From Pempheris klunzingeri (lineage: Eukaryota > Chordata > Actinopteri > Acropomatiformes > Pempheridae), in NCBI RefSeq assembly GCF_042242105.1, contig NC_092020.1:15623788-15687787 (forward strand): a DNA stretch of 64,000 nucleotides, written 5' to 3'. Position 1 is the first letter of the stretch; each line of letters opens with the position of its first letter. The notes beneath the pieces are model-generated. The model had not been told where the DNA came from. It worked only from the letters and a program-made list of their open reading frames with translations, and made no database searches. Below are positions 62,601 through 64,000 of the stretch, one piece after another. The position numbers were made by a program, and so were the translations under genes.

Positions 62601-63979
62601 GGTTACACGTCTGTATACAAGATTGAAGCCAGACGGAGGAGGTTTACCTGAGTAAAACAACAGGTATTATAAGTGGGCTAATTTCTATAACTGCTCATTA
62701 GATGTGACACGTCTAATTCAGTGTGTTTTAAAATAAGTTAGTAGGGACCAGCTTAATGTTCTAAAATACAATGTTGACATTTTGCTGACATAATTGTGCC
62801 TTTTTGTACAAAGAATCTGACATTCTTTCTGCATTACTTTCTTTTCTTAAATATTCTAGACTGCATGCTCTCTCTACTGCCTCTTTGGTAACAGTTGCTG
62901 TGGTTGTTCTGCTATGAAACTGTGGCAGCTTCTCTCACTGCAAGAACAGTCAATAGAGGTTGTCCTGTGAATCTCACAGAAGCATAAGTGTTTTCCTTCA
63001 GGCCTATCTTCTCCTGCAGATGGTAGATTGTATCTCATAGTGTTAACTTCTTGTTTTACTGTTGGGCATAATGCATGAGAGTACTCGTATCACATTACTT
63101 TATTTACTACTACTACCTGTAACTAACCCTTAGTTTGAATCTAGCCCTCTCTTTCTTTACTAACTTATAAGAACTACAACAACTAAAAATGAATGGGGCA
63201 TGCTGCTGCTGATAACTAACAATTTTAATATAATTACATTGCAGGCAAACTGTTTTCCACGTAGTTACAAATCTACATCAGCCATGTGTACCTGGTCCCT
63301 GACGCTCTTATCAGGGTCAACAGTGATGGCACAGAGGGTGGGCAGGATGCGGGCAGCGATCTCTGTTATGCTGTAGTAGTTGTGTGTGGCAGCGAAGCCC
63401 AGTACACCAGCAGAGCGTGAAGCTGGAAAGGGGTCTTTAGTGGCTCGTGAGAAGGCAGAAATAAGAACACGTTGTCGTGTCTGTGAAAAGAGGGATAACC
63501 AAATTCTTCCATTCAAATGGATCCTTTACTGAACTTTGGTATAAGTGCTTTTTTTGCATTAAATTAACTGAATGTGAGTCTACTTTACCCCGGCGTTGAG
63601 GTAGGAGGCGATCTTGCCCAGACAGACGGTGGTGTTGCACCGGATTGGGCCTTGTTCGTCTCTGGCCTGCAGCCGGGCAAAATGACGCATCAGCTCCTGG
63701 TTCAAGTTGGTCTCATTCAGCTTAGGAGCCAGCAGCAGCATCGACTGGAGAGGCAGAAAGGAAGGACACACAGAGAGGGTTCATGGCTACAGCAGGCTGA
63801 CATCATCCAGTACAGGTGTAGTAACACATCCTGGTTTGTGGCTGTGTTTAAAGCAAGCAAACTACCTTTACAGTCTGTTCTCTGATGGCAGGGTTGGTGT
63901 CTGTGAAGCCGTGAACAACGTGAGGAAAAATCTGGGAATTGACTGCTGCCTCATTCAGATACTGAATGAACTGCTCCAT
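59671..63979 (-). CDS. scyl1: SCY1-like pseudokinase 1 (N-terminal kinase-like protein), C-terminal ten exons
   Basis: Exons on the minus strand: 63979-63866, 63744-63589, 63480-63292, 62515-62440, 62199-62008, 61763-61618, 61493-61404, 61066-60743, 60157-60079 and 59795-59671, all in phase. They encode 496 residues to the stop; the pseudokinase domain and first HEAT repeats lie beyond base 64000. The first three exons hold HEAT-repeat sequence ([63 protein letters not shown]). They are followed by a low-complexity, Trp/Asp-rich region ([29 protein letters not shown]) and a short Lys/Arg-rich coiled coil. The protein ends KLGARKLD. In mammals the terminal RKLD binds COPI coatomer, and SCYL1 works at the cis-Golgi/ERGIC in retrograde transport. 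Convergent with PLAAT copy B. Confidence 0.96.
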
Positions 63980-64000
63980 CTGGGACAGACAGAAGAAACA

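Overview
The window is vertebrate nuclear DNA, most probably from a percomorph-type teleost. It has multi-exon genes with short GT-AG introns, CA/TG microsatellites, 3' tails of CR1/L2/Rex1-type LINEs ending in ATTGAATTG-like repeats, a Tc1-like transposon remnant, an L1 tail and several AT-rich dispersed repeats of teleost type. Genes were rebuilt exon by exon from both strands. Exon phases and lengths were checked against each other, and identities come from remembered family sequences, not from a database search.

Layout, left to right: EHD1 (-, first two coding exons only, 2632-8364; the rest lies left of base 1); a 5 kb spacer; UBXN1 (+, complete, 9 coding exons); PRPF39 (-, complete, 15 coding exons, convergent with UBXN1); GANAB (-, complete, 24 constitutive coding exons plus a conserved 66-nt cassette exon); INTS5 (-, complete, 4 coding exons); two tandem PLAAT/HRASLS-type phospholipase/acyltransferase genes (+, 4 coding exons each); SCYL1 (-, last ten coding exons; the 5' part lies right of base 64000).

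EHD1, UBXN1, GANAB, INTS5, the PLAAT cluster and SCYL1 all have human counterparts on 11q12-q13, so this is a conserved vertebrate block. PRPF39 does not fit, since human PRPF39 is on 14q, so this is probably a teleost-specific paralogue or a relocated gene. The genes do not form one pathway. They are broadly expressed cell-biology genes: endocytic recycling and cilia (EHD1), p97/ubiquitin (UBXN1), U1 snRNP splicing (PRPF39), ER glycoprotein quality control (GANAB), snRNA 3' processing (INTS5), lipid remodelling (PLAAT) and COPI Golgi-ER traffic (SCYL1).

The most interesting items are: the PLAAT pair, whose 5' exon and UTRs are nearly identical while the catalytic exon has diverged; an unassigned 59-nt exon-like segment in PRPF39 in which an in-frame stop overlaps an in-frame start; perfect RFX X-box palindromes on both sides of the EHD1 promoter; a repeat carrying several CTCF-like motifs between the PLAAT copies; and nested or inverted repeats able to form hairpins. 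No prokaryotic-type system, CRISPR array, tRNA or rRNA was seen.
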